Shown: positions 42,622 to 50,369 of the stretch, piece by piece | Position numbering within the stretch: position 1 is the stretch's first letter | How the letters are laid out: each line of letters begins with the position of its first letter | Assembly (NCBI RefSeq): GCF_000964545.1 | Contig: NZ_BBVD01000013.1 | Coordinates: forward strand, 115,679 to 179,678 | Reading direction: 5' to 3' | Length of the DNA stretch: 64,000 bases | Origin: Comamonas thiooxydans | GTDB lineage: Bacteria > Pseudomonadota > Gammaproteobacteria > Burkholderiales > Burkholderiaceae_C | Position numbers and translations under genes: made by a program | The notes under the pieces: generated by a model | The model's input: the letters and a program-made list of their open reading frames with translations, nothing else | Database searches by the model: none | Told to the model about the DNA's origin: nothing

Positions 42622-43668
42622 TTATTTTGCAGCGGCGCGCGCCTGCTCCAGCCAGCCGTCAAAAGTCTGCTGATGGGCCTTGATCCAGCCGTCCACATGG
42701 CGGCTGACGTCGGCCGAGCTGCTCTCGCCCTGGCGCATGCGCATGTTCTGAGCGTTGATGTCCTCTATAGGCAGCTGCATCACGGCAAACAGCTTGGCAG
42801 CTGCCGGATTTTTCTCGGCCCAGGCCTTGTTGGCCAGGATGTACTGCTGATTGAGCTGGAAGCCATAATTCTTGCCATTGGGTAGCTGGGTCTGGTCTTC
42901 CCCCCGGGCACCGGGGACATTGGGTACCTCCAGCCAGCTGACCTCCTTGCCCGGGCGCAGCACGGTGTTCACCCAGAACGGGGTCCAGACATAGTAGAGA
43001 ATGGGCTTGCCGCTTTTGTAGCGGGTGATGGTGTCGGCAATCAAGGCCTGGTAATTGCCTTGCCTGTGGGTGATGCTGGACTCCAGATCCAGCCCCTTGA
43101 GATGTTTGTTGATGGCCAGCTCGCAGCCCCAGCCGGGGTTGCAGCCCGTCAGATCGGCCTTGCCGTCGCCATCGGTGTCGAACAGCGCTGCCAGCTTGGG
43201 GTCCTTGAGCTGTGTGATGCTGGTGATGTGGTACTTCTCGGCCGTGGCCTTGTCGATCAGATAGCCTTGCACTGCATTGCGCGAATAGGTACCGGCCCGA
43301 TAGAAGGCTTTGTCTGCGCCATTGTTCTCATAGAAGGCACGGTGCAGCGGCATCCAGTGAGTGGCGGTAAAGGTGGCGTCGCCCTGGGCCACGGCCACAT
43401 GCTGGGTGCCGTTTTCCAGACTCTTGACGGGCTGTACCCGGTAGCCCAGCTTCTCCAGAGCACGCGAAACCAGCAGGGTCTGGAACATTTCCTCATCCAC
43501 CGTGCCCTTGAGCGGTTGCACCGAGATGCCTTTGCCGGGCAGATCGCCAGAACTCGTTTGCGCTTGAGCGGCAGCAGCACCAAAGCTCAGCAAGGCGATG
43601 GCAACCAGATAGCGGCATCGGGGCTGCAGGGTTGGGAGAGGGGAATGTGCGGGCGTGTCGCGGTGCAT
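42622..43668 (-). CDS. proX: Glycine betaine/proline ABC substrate-binding protein, third copy
   Basis: A 348-residue periplasmic binding protein of the ProX family with a Sec signal ending AAAAQAQ and the mature start DLPGKGISVQPL. Ligand-cage segments are FTATHWMPLHRAFY, CNPGWGCEL and YYVWTPFWVNTVL; each supplies a Trp equivalent to the three-Trp cage of E. coli ProX, and the two Cys flanking the middle Trp are kept. FTATHWMPLH differs from FMANHWNPLH in the first copy, so specificity may differ. It is the most distal gene of the proVW cluster, separated from the second copy by a 107-bp gap with a hairpin. Confidence 0.93.
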   Translation of the reverse strand: MHRDTPAHSPLPTLQPRCRYLVAIALLSFGAAAAQAQTSSGDLPGKGISVQPLKGTVDEEMFQTLLVSRALEKLGYRVQPVKSLENGTQHVAVAQGDATFTATHWMPLHRAFYENNGADKAFYRAGTYSRNAVQGYLIDKATAEKYHITSITQLKDPKLAALFDTDGDGKADLTGCNPGWGCELAINKHLKGLDLESSITHRQGNYQALIADTITRYKSGKPILYYVWTPFWVNTVLRPGKEVSWLEVPNVPGARGEDQTQLPNGKNYGFQLNQQYILANKAWAEKNPAAAKLFAVMQLPIEDINAQNMRMRQGESSSADVSRHVDGWIKAHQQTFDGWLEQARAAAK

Positions 43669-43733
43669 GAATACTCCTTGGATGCTGGGTGCCTACCCCG
43701 AAATCGGCATGAAAAAAGCGAGAGGGTTGATGC

Positions 43734-43769
43734 AAGAAACGGCGCCCGAACTTGGTTCGGTGCGCCGTT
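43734..43769 (-). terminator. Hairpin terminator between second and third binding-protein genes
   Basis: The arms AACGGCGC/GCGCCGTT continue inward as CCGAAC/GTTCGG with one bulge. On the minus strand the stem runs into TTTCTTG. It lies just after the stop of the second copy. Confidence 0.65.
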
Positions 43770-43775
43770 GGCGAA

Positions 43776-44846
43776 TCAGGATTTCAGGGCTGCGGCCTTG
43801 GCCTGGACAATCCAGGCGTCAAAAGTCTTCTGGTGGCCCTTGATCCAGGCGTCCACATGGCGGTGGATATCGGTGGGCTTGCTTTCCCCTTCGCGCAGCA
43901 GCTGGTTCTGGCGGCTGATGTCGCTGATGGGAATCTGCATGATCTCGAACAGTTTGCCGGCAGCCGGGTTCTGTTCGACCCAGAGCTTGTTGGCCACGAT
44001 GTACTCGTTGTTGAGCGGAAAGCCGTAGTTGCGGCCATTGGGCAGCCGGGTGTCGGTGCCGGCCTGCACGCCGGGCATGGAGGAGCGCGGTACTTGCAGC
44101 CAGACCACTTCCTGGCCGGGGCGCAGCACATTGCTGAGCCAGTACGGTGTCCACGCGTAGTACAGCACGGGCTTGCCGGCCTTGAAGCGCGCCAGCGTGT
44201 CGGCAATCAGGGCCGGATAGTTGCCCTGTGTGTAGCTGACGGTGCTTTCCAGACCGAAAGCCTTGATCTGGTGGGCCACCACGGCCTCGCCGCCCCAGCC
44301 GGCGTTGGGGCCGATCAGATTGGCCTTGCCGTCGCCGTCGATATCGAACAGGGCTGCCAGTCCAGGATCCTTGAGCTGGTCGAGATGGGTGATCTTGTGT
44401 TCGTCGGCCGTCTTCTTGTCGATCATGTAGCCCTGGGCCGCACCGGCTGCATACACGCCCTTGCGCGAGAGCTTGGCGTCGCCGCCGGCCTGCTGATAGA
44501 ACTCGGCGTGGTGCGGGTTCCAGTGGTTGGCCATGAAACTGGCATCGCCATTGGCCACGGCCACGTGGATCAGCGGGTAGTCCAGCTCTTCCCAGGGCTT
44601 GACGGTGTAGTCCAGTTGCTGCAGCGCCTTCATCACCAGCAGCGTCTGGAAGTTCTCCTCGGCCAGAGCGCTCTTGACGGGCAGCACGGTGATGCCTTTG
44701 CCCGGAAGCGCATCGCCAGGCACATTCTGGCCGGCTGCCCAGCTCGGTGACTGGCCCAGACTCAGCGCTGCGGCGCCGGCCGTGCCCAGCAGCAGCTGGC
44801 GCCTGGTGCGTCGGTTTGTGGTCTGGGTCTGCACAGACTTGCTCAT
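43776..44846 (-). CDS. proX: Glycine betaine/proline ABC substrate-binding protein, second copy, Tat-type signal
   Basis: A 356-residue ProX-family protein. Its N-terminus NRRTRRQLLLGTAGAAALSLG has a twin-arginine pattern (TRRQLLL) unlike the plain Sec signals of the other two copies. Cage segments FMANHWNPHHAEFY and YYAWTPYWLSNVL are kept, but the middle segment is PNAGWGGEA: the two cysteines that flank the Trp in the other copies are replaced by Pro and Gly. The ATG at 44846 follows AAGGAGAGACAAGAAC. Terminator-like hairpins lie on both sides. Confidence 0.92.
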   Translation of the reverse strand: MSKSVQTQTTNRRTRRQLLLGTAGAAALSLGQSPSWAAGQNVPGDALPGKGITVLPVKSALAEENFQTLLVMKALQQLDYTVKPWEELDYPLIHVAVANGDASFMANHWNPHHAEFYQQAGGDAKLSRKGVYAAGAAQGYMIDKKTADEHKITHLDQLKDPGLAALFDIDGDGKANLIGPNAGWGGEAVVAHQIKAFGLESTVSYTQGNYPALIADTLARFKAGKPVLYYAWTPYWLSNVLRPGQEVVWLQVPRSSMPGVQAGTDTRLPNGRNYGFPLNNEYIVANKLWVEQNPAAGKLFEIMQIPISDISRQNQLLREGESKPTDIHRHVDAWIKGHQKTFDAWIVQAKAAALKS

Positions 44847-44892
44847 TGTTCTTGTCTCTCCTTGGCTTGGGTGGGCCTGCGGCCCGATTGAA

Positions 44893-44972
44893 AATGACAC
44901 CCCACGCTCCCCACTGCGTGTGGTTCGCTGCCCCTCCAGGAGGGGCGTTTTTATCTTGGGGTGGCCCGGCGA
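44893..44972. repeat. Dispersed intergenic repeat typical of Comamonadaceae
   Basis: The segment contains ACGCTCCCCACTGCGTG, GGTTCGCTGCCCCTCC and a distal CTTGGGGTGGCCCGGC, with a hairpin CCCCTCC/GGAGGGG in the middle. From memory this pattern recurs between genes in Comamonas, Acidovorax and Delftia genomes. It lies in the gap between the first and second binding-protein genes. Confidence 0.5.
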
Positions 44973-44973
44973 T

Positions 44974-45004
44974 AAAAAAACGGCGGCCGCGCAAGCGGTC
45001 GCCG
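44974..45004 (-). terminator. Terminator after first binding-protein gene
   Basis: A 10-bp stem CGGCGGCCGC/GCGGTCGCCG with a GCAA loop is followed by seven T on the minus strand, 18 bp past the stop of the first proX copy. Confidence 0.88.
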
Positions 45005-45021
45005 TGATTCGGAGATTGTGA

Positions 45022-46077
45022 TCAGGACTTCTTGGCAGCCGCCAGCGCCTGGCTGATCCAGCTGTCGAAAGTCTTCTGATGGGCCTTGATCCAGCCGTCG
45101 GTGTGACGCTCGATGTCGGAGGCCTTGTTCTGGCCCTGGCTCATCATGTAGTTCTGGGCGTTGATGTCGCCAACGGGCAGCTTGATGATTTCAAACAGCT
45201 TGGCTGCCGCAGGGTTTTGCTCGGCCCAGGCCTTGTTGGCCACGATTTGCTGGTTGTTGGCAATAAAGCCGTAGTTCTTGCCGTTGGCCAGCTTGGTGTC
45301 GGTGCCGGACTGTTCGCCGGGTAGCGCGGAGAACGGCACCTCCAGCCACACCACATCCTTGCCGGGCTTGAGCACATTGCTCACCCAGTAGGGCGTCCAG
45401 GTGTAGTAGAGGATGGGCTTGCCGGCCTTGTAGCGCGTGATGGTGTCGGCCATCAGCGCCGAATAGGTGCCTTGCTTGTGAGTGACGGTGTCGCGCAGCT
45501 TGTAGGCGCCAAGCTGGTGCTCGATCATGGCTTCGCAGCCCCAGCCCGGCGTGCAGCCCGTCAGGTCGGCTTTGCCGTCACCGTCGGTGTCGAAGAGCTT
45601 GGCAATTTCGGGGCTCTTGAGCTGGCCTAGATTCGTGATCTTGTACGCATCGGCCGTCTTCTTGTCGATCAGATAGCCCTGGGCCGCATTGGCCGAGAAC
45701 ACGCCCTTGCGGTAGAGCTTGGCGTCGCCGCCCGCATTCTTGTAGTAGTCGGCGTGCAGCGGGTTCCAGTGATTGGCCATGAAGGTGGCATCGCCGTTGG
45801 CCAGTGCAATATGGGCCGTGGGGTATTCCACTTCCTTCATGGGCTGGACCTCGTAGCCCAGCTTTTCCAGGGCCTTCATGACGAGCTGGGTCTGGAAGGC
45901 TTCTTCGGCAATCGAGCTCTTGAGCGGCTGGACCTTGATGCCCTTGCCCGGCAGTTCGTCGGCAGCGAAGGCGCCGGTGCTCACCATGGACAAGGCCATG
46001 GAGGCTGCGGCTGTGCTGGCAAGCAGCCAGTGGCTCAGGCCGTGGCGGATGCTGGCAGTGTTGGTGGCTGTACTCAT
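45022..46077 (-). CDS. proX: Glycine betaine/proline ABC substrate-binding protein, first copy
   Basis: A 351-residue ProX-family protein with a Sec signal ending TGAFAADE and the mature start LPGKGIKVQPLK. Cage segments FMANHWNPLHADYY, CTPGWGCEA and YYTWTPYWVSNVL match the three-Trp box of E. coli ProX, including the cysteine pair around the middle Trp, so this is the likely main betaine/proline-betaine receptor. The ATG at 46077 follows AAGGAGAACGC and lies 20 bp after proW. A much longer frame reaching into proW is rejected. Confidence 0.94.
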   Translation of the reverse strand: MSTATNTASIRHGLSHWLLASTAAASMALSMVSTGAFAADELPGKGIKVQPLKSSIAEEAFQTQLVMKALEKLGYEVQPMKEVEYPTAHIALANGDATFMANHWNPLHADYYKNAGGDAKLYRKGVFSANAAQGYLIDKKTADAYKITNLGQLKSPEIAKLFDTDGDGKADLTGCTPGWGCEAMIEHQLGAYKLRDTVTHKQGTYSALMADTITRYKAGKPILYYTWTPYWVSNVLKPGKDVVWLEVPFSALPGEQSGTDTKLANGKNYGFIANNQQIVANKAWAEQNPAAAKLFEIIKLPVGDINAQNYMMSQGQNKASDIERHTDGWIKAHQKTFDSWISQALAAAKKS

Positions 46078-46097
46078 GCGTTCTCCTTGTTCTTGAT

Positions 46098-47342
46098 TCA
46101 GATCGTTGCTGGCTTGGTGGCTTCGCTGCCGGGCTTGGGAGCCGGCGCCGAGCGCTTGTTGCTCAGCAGACGCACGGCCAGACCAGCTGGGCCGGTGGCC
46201 CACCAGCGGGCACTGCCGCGCTTGGGCTCGCCCATGGCCTGGGTGATGCGGTCCAGCACGATGGCCAGCAGCACGATGCCCAGGCCGCCGACGGTGGCCA
46301 GACCCATGTCCAGACGGCCGATGCCGCGCAGCACCATCTGGCCCAGACCGCCGACGGCGATCATGGAAGCGATCACCACCATGGACAGGGACAGCATCAG
46401 CGCCTGGTTGATACCGGCCATGATGGAGGGCATGGCCAGCGGCAGCTGGACTTTCCACAGCAACTGGGCCGGCGATGCACCGTAGGCACGGCTGGCCTCG
46501 ATCAGGTCGGGGCGTACCTGGCGAATGCCCAGATTGGTCAGGCGGATCAGCGGCGGCAGCGCAAACACGATGGTCACGATCACGCCGGGCACATTGCCGA
46601 TGCCGAACAGCATGACCACCGGCACCAGATAGACGAAGGCCGGTGTGGTCTGCATGGCGTCCAGCAGCGGGCGCGTCCAGCGCTGGGCTCGGTCGCTGCT
46701 GGCCAGCAAGATGCCGACGGGCAGGCCGATCACGATGCAGAAGAACAGCGAGGTCAGCACCAGGGCCAGCGTGACCATGGCTTCGGACCAGATACCCAGC
46801 AGGGCCACAATCAGCAGCGAAACTGCCGAGCCAATGGCCAGCTTGCGGCCTGCAAACTGCCAGGCCAGCAGGGCAATCAGCAGCACCAGTGCGGGCATGG
46901 GGATGGTCTGCAGCACATCGGTCACGCCGTTGAGCGTGGCGTCGATGGGGGTACGAACAGCCTGGAAGAAGGGGCGGAAATGATCAACCACCCAGGTGAG
47001 GCCGTTGTTGATCGAGTCCTGCACGGGCAGGCCTTCGGTGGTGATCTGGTGCCAGAGCTGGCCTATGCCGCCGTCATGCTCGGGCACATCGGTGGGCGAG
47101 GGAGCGCTGAGCCAGTCGGTGCTGCTGGCCTGGCTGGCAGCATCGCCGCTGCTCCAGGCATCGGTGCTTGAGCCGGCATCCGCATCGGCATAGGAGGCAG
47201 CCCAGGGATCGGCATCTGCCGCCGAGCTAGTGACATTGGCGCTGGCCGGCTCGGTGGCGGGCGCAGAGGCTGCGGCCCACGGGTCGTCAAAAGCCGTGCT
47301 GGTGGTTTCTGTGTTGGGGTTGTTCAGTGCGTTATCGTTCAA
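46098..47342 (-). CDS. proW: Glycine betaine/proline ABC permease (ProW)
   Basis: A 414-residue inner-membrane permease. The transmembrane part (about residues 145-385) carries the coupling helix EASRAYGASPAQLLWKVQLPLAMPSIMAGINQ. Before it lie ~95 hydrophilic residues rich in Ala/Ser/Asp with repeated DPWAA-type units (FDDPWAAAS, DADPWAASYADAD), longer than the E. coli ProW N-terminus. The next region (IGQLWHQITTEGLPVQDSINNGLTWVVDHFRPFF) is typical of ProW. It lies 15 bp after proV. Confidence 0.94.
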   Translation of the reverse strand: MNDNALNNPNTETTSTAFDDPWAAASAPATEPASANVTSSAADADPWAASYADADAGSSTDAWSSGDAASQASSTDWLSAPSPTDVPEHDGGIGQLWHQITTEGLPVQDSINNGLTWVVDHFRPFFQAVRTPIDATLNGVTDVLQTIPMPALVLLIALLAWQFAGRKLAIGSAVSLLIVALLGIWSEAMVTLALVLTSLFFCIVIGLPVGILLASSDRAQRWTRPLLDAMQTTPAFVYLVPVVMLFGIGNVPGVIVTIVFALPPLIRLTNLGIRQVRPDLIEASRAYGASPAQLLWKVQLPLAMPSIMAGINQALMLSLSMVVIASMIAVGGLGQMVLRGIGRLDMGLATVGGLGIVLLAIVLDRITQAMGEPKRGSARWWATGPAGLAVRLLSNKRSAPAPKPGSEATKPATI

Positions 47343-47357
47343 ATCGGCTCCCTTCTT

Positions 47358-48653
47358 TTAATGCGCAGCGTGCTGGGCAGCTTGCGTGTTGGGCTTGGGC
47401 TGGAAGTGCTGATCCAGCTTGATGGGCGGAATTTCCTTCTGAGGTGGCGGCACCGGCGGGGTGGCACGATCCAGGAACTTGAGCATGGTGGTGCGGCTGA
47501 TAACGCCCAGGTATTTGCCCTCTTCATCCACCACAGGCAGCGGGTAGGCTGGAGTGGCCACGGTGCCGAACAGTTCGGCCACCGGCGTGCTGCTGGCGAT
47601 GGGCTGCACATCGGAGATAAAGGCGTGCTTGAGGCCCAGCATTCCCTCGTGGCCGTGCAGCGCATCGCGCAGCGACTGCGACGAGACCACGCCCAGAAAG
47701 CGTTTGCGTGCATTGAGCACATAGGCGTAATCGCGGTCGGAGTCCTCCAGCAGGCGAAGCGCGGCGCGGCAACCGCGGTCGCTGTGCTCTGAAATCACGG
47801 TCAGCGCCTGACGAGCGATGTCGGAGGCCTTGAACACGGCTGCCGCATCCACACCCTGAATGAAGGTGCGCACATAGTCGTTGGCCGGATTGCGCAGAAT
47901 CTCGTCGGGTGTGCCGACCTGCTGGACCATGCCGTCCTTCATGATGGCGATGCGGTCGCCAATGCGCATGGCTTCGTCCAGATCGTGAGAGATGAAGACG
48001 ATGGTACGGCGCTTGATTTCCTGCAGACGCAACAGTTCGGACTGCATCTCGGTGCGGATGATGGGGTCCAGCGCGGAGAAGGCCTCGTCCATCAGCAAAA
48101 TGGACGGGTCGGAGGCCAGCGCGCGGGCCAGGCCCACGCGCTGCTGCATGCCGCCGGAGAGCTCGTCTGGATAGCAGGCGCCCCAGGCACCTAGGCCTAC
48201 CTGCTCCAGGGCATCCTGCGCCTGCTGCTGGCGTGTGGCGCGGTCCACGCCGGCCAGCTCCAGACCAAAGGCCGTGTTGTCCAGCACCGTGAGGTGGGGC
48301 ATGAGGGCAAAGGACTGGAACACCATGGAGATGTCCTTGCGGCGCAGTGCGCGCAGTTCCTTGTCATTGAGCGTATTGATGTCCTGGCCGTCGACCAGGA
48401 TGCGGCCGCTGGTGGGCTCGATCAGGCGATTGAGCATGCGCACCAGGGTGGACTTGCCCGAGCCCGACAGGCCCATGACCACAAAGATTTCACCGGCCTC
48501 GATGGTGAAGTCGGCGTCGAACACGCCGATGGATTGCCCGGTCTGGGCGAGGATCTCCTGCTTGCTTCGGCCCTGTTTCACCAGGTTGAGCGCGGTTTTC
48601 GGATCGTTGCCGAAGACCTTGAAGACATGATCGATAGCGATTTGCTTGGCCAC
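47358..48653 (-). CDS. proV: Glycine betaine/proline ABC ATPase (ProV)
   Basis: A 431-residue ATPase: Walker A GLSGSGKST, Q-loop region MVFQSFALMPH, signature LSGGMQQR, Walker B ILLMDEAFSALDP, then two CBS domains in the last ~150 residues, which in the homologous OpuA sense ionic strength. The start is a GTG at 48653 preceded by AAGGAG at good spacing; the protein begins VAKQIAIDHVFKVFGNDP as in E. coli ProV. A longer frame from 48791 is unsupported. It is first in the operon. Confidence 0.94.
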   Translation of the reverse strand: MAKQIAIDHVFKVFGNDPKTALNLVKQGRSKQEILAQTGQSIGVFDADFTIEAGEIFVVMGLSGSGKSTLVRMLNRLIEPTSGRILVDGQDINTLNDKELRALRRKDISMVFQSFALMPHLTVLDNTAFGLELAGVDRATRQQQAQDALEQVGLGAWGACYPDELSGGMQQRVGLARALASDPSILLMDEAFSALDPIIRTEMQSELLRLQEIKRRTIVFISHDLDEAMRIGDRIAIMKDGMVQQVGTPDEILRNPANDYVRTFIQGVDAAAVFKASDIARQALTVISEHSDRGCRAALRLLEDSDRDYAYVLNARKRFLGVVSSQSLRDALHGHEGMLGLKHAFISDVQPIASSTPVAELFGTVATPAYPLPVVDEEGKYLGVISRTTMLKFLDRATPPVPPPQKEIPPIKLDQHFQPKPNTQAAQHAAH

Positions 48654-48689
48654 TGTGGCGTTCTCCTTTTTGATGAGATGGAACACAGT

Positions 48690-48725
48690 CCAGCGCCCAC
48701 AGCCGGCAATGCCGGTGGGCGCTGG
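48690..48725 (-). promoter_or_regulatory. Strong hairpin in the proV leader
   Basis: Arms CCAGCGCCCA/TGGGCGCTGG (10 bp perfect) enclose CCGGC-AAT-GCCGG (5 bp) with a 3-nt bulge. It lies 37 nt upstream of the proV GTG inside the predicted mRNA leader. It could be an RNase processing site or block ribosome access; no T-run follows. Confidence 0.6.
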
Positions 48726-49116
48726 CGCACAAGCCAAAATAAAAGCCCTGATGCCGCAGCTCAGCCCGGCCTTGTGGACAGGGCTGCGCAATGCAGATGG
48801 CGCAGCGATGGCGCCGAGTTTTCAGCCCGGATGGCACATCCAGGTGTGCGCAAGAGCTGGCAAATTGGAAGAAGCAGCTGGCTGGCAGAGCGGGTACCGA
48901 CTGGCACGCGTCTGCACGGCTTCTTGTCAGGCCAACCCCGGCAATATCGGCCGGGGAGAGCCCCCTACATCAGGGCCGTGTTTCGGCCCGGTTGACGGGG
49001 CTGCGCCAAAGAGCGGCAAGCGCTCATGAATTGACACAACGATCCGCCGGGAAGTGAGTCAACCGCATCTCAACAATGCGGTGACGACCTGCACGGCAGG
49101 TTGTAAATGACTTTTT

Positions 49117-49145
49117 AATATATCGAATTGGGTTTTATGCGTCAA
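49117..49145 (-). promoter_or_regulatory. proV: Promoter of the proVWX operon
   Basis: On the minus strand TTGACG (49145-49140) is followed by a 17-bp spacer and TATATT (49122-49117), a near-consensus sigma70 promoter. The transcript would begin near 49110, about 455 nt ahead of the proV start. Confidence 0.7.
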
Positions 49146-49316
49146 ATCAAACTGTAAGCTTTGCCGCCCGCATCCGCCGGAAATCGCGCCATTGAAACAT
49201 TTGCATACGCAAAAACAGGAGGCGCAAGTGCTTGATAGATAAGGCGTGGCAGCTTATCGAGGGCTTTTTTTGCCGGTTGTCAGCTTTTGACGCGTTTTGC
49301 CGCTGCCACGGGCATG

Positions 49317-49354
49317 AAAAAAGCCCCTTCATGGTCAACCATGCGGGGCTTTTT
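49317..49354 (-). terminator. Terminator of the UPF0114 gene
   Basis: The stem AAAAAGCCCC/GGGGCTTTTT encloses a second CATGGT/ACCATG stem. T-runs occur on both strands, so it may stop transcription from either side. It lies 18 bp past the minus-strand gene. Confidence 0.9.
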
Positions 49355-49371
49355 GGGGAGGACGTGCTGTC

Positions 49372-50010
49372 TCAATGATGAGCGCTTTGGGTGAGTTTGT
49401 CGGTCAGCGCAATGGCCAGGGCGCTGAGCAGGAAGACCACGTGGATGATGGTCTGCCACATCAGCACCTGCACTTCATAGCTGCCGGCGTTGATAAAGCT
49501 CTTGAGCAGGTGGATGGAGCTGATGCCGATGATGGACAGCGCCAGCTTGACCTTGAGTACCGAGGCATTCACATGGCTCAGCCACTCGGGCTGGTCGGGG
49601 TGGGATTCCAGGCCCATGCGGCTGACAAAGGTTTCGTAGCCACCCACGATGACCATGATCAGCAGGTTGGAGATCATGACCACATCGATCAAGGCCAGTA
49701 CCACCAGCATGATGATGGTTTCGTTCAGATGGGTGATCTGGACATCGCTTTTGTAGCCAATATTGGTGATCAGGGCATGCAGGGCTTCCTGATTGCCGAA
49801 GACCGCCTCCACCAGATGCCAGAGCTCCAGCAGAAAATGCCAGACATAGACACCTTGGGCGGCAATCAGACCCAGGTACAGCGGCAACTGCAGCCAGCGG
49901 CTGGCAAAGATCAGCGAGGGCAGTGGGCGCAATGCGCCAGAGGGCTGGAAGCCGCCATGCGGCGTGTGGTGGGTGGAGTTGCCTGCTTCGTCGGAAGGGG
50001 TGCGGCTCAT
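49372..50010 (-). CDS. UPF0114 (YqhA) family membrane protein
   Basis: A 212-residue integral membrane protein. The family core is LIFASRWLQLPLYLGLIAAQGVYVW, HLNETIIMLVVLALIDVVMISNLLIMVIVGGYETFVSR and HVNASVLKVKLALSIIGISSIHLLKSFI, about four helices as in E. coli YqhA (TIGR00645). The function is unknown in this family. The N-terminal ~35 residues are hydrophilic and His/Ser/Pro-rich. The ATG at 50010 (MSRTPSDE) is chosen; one at 50064 is possible. Confidence 0.88.
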   Translation of the reverse strand: MSRTPSDEAGNSTHHTPHGGFQPSGALRPLPSLIFASRWLQLPLYLGLIAAQGVYVWHFLLELWHLVEAVFGNQEALHALITNIGYKSDVQITHLNETIIMLVVLALIDVVMISNLLIMVIVGGYETFVSRMGLESHPDQPEWLSHVNASVLKVKLALSIIGISSIHLLKSFINAGSYEVQVLMWQTIIHVVFLLSALAIALTDKLTQSAHH

Positions 50011-50369
50011 GATGTGTGCTCGGGGCGGACTGGATGCGATGGGTGGGCAACGGGATGCCGCCACCTTGTAAGACTGGTTTTGCTGGGGCCGCGTCCCGGA
50101 CTGCCTGCGCCTTCGAGAGCAGGCCGTAATGTGGGCCCTGGCCTCTGCAGCAGCAGGTGCGCGATTCTAAGGGTTTGTTCCAGGGTGTTTTGAAAAAAGT
50201 GCAAGCAAATCAACACCAAGCAGGCACTTTCTGCTGCAAAAATGGGAGCGAATGACAGATTTGACGGCACGCAAAAGCCGCTTGTCAATTTCAGTCAGTG
50301 GGGTGTAAGACCGAGCCTTGACAGTACACCCACAATTATTTCATTGCTTATGCATCAGGAGACAAAACG
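50011..50369. other. Divergent intergenic region upstream of acs
   Basis: 359 bp with no supported gene. A TTGACA hexamer at 50318-50323 points toward acs but no good -10 is seen at 16-18 bp. The ribosome site AGGAGACAAAACG directly precedes the acs ATG. Confidence 0.5.

Larger units (their letters stand above)
48654..49371. other. Non-coding region upstream of proV, containing its leader
   Basis: 718 bp without a supported gene. It holds the proV leader with the hairpin at 48690-48725, two inverted repeats (CCGCAT/ATGCGG at 49063-49081 and ACCTGC/GCAGGT at 49087-49101), a sigma70-type promoter on the minus strand at 49117-49145, and at its right end the terminator of the next gene. Short frames across it look like shadows. 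Confidence 0.7.

Noticed and set aside
46078..46458. Extension of the first proX copy by 127 codons into proW
   Set aside because: The added part is antitypical, overlaps proW out of frame and precedes a clear signal peptide with its own ribosome site.
49147..49338. A 63-codon minus-strand frame upstream of proV
   Set aside because: No ribosome site, no recognisable feature, and it overlaps the terminator at 49317.
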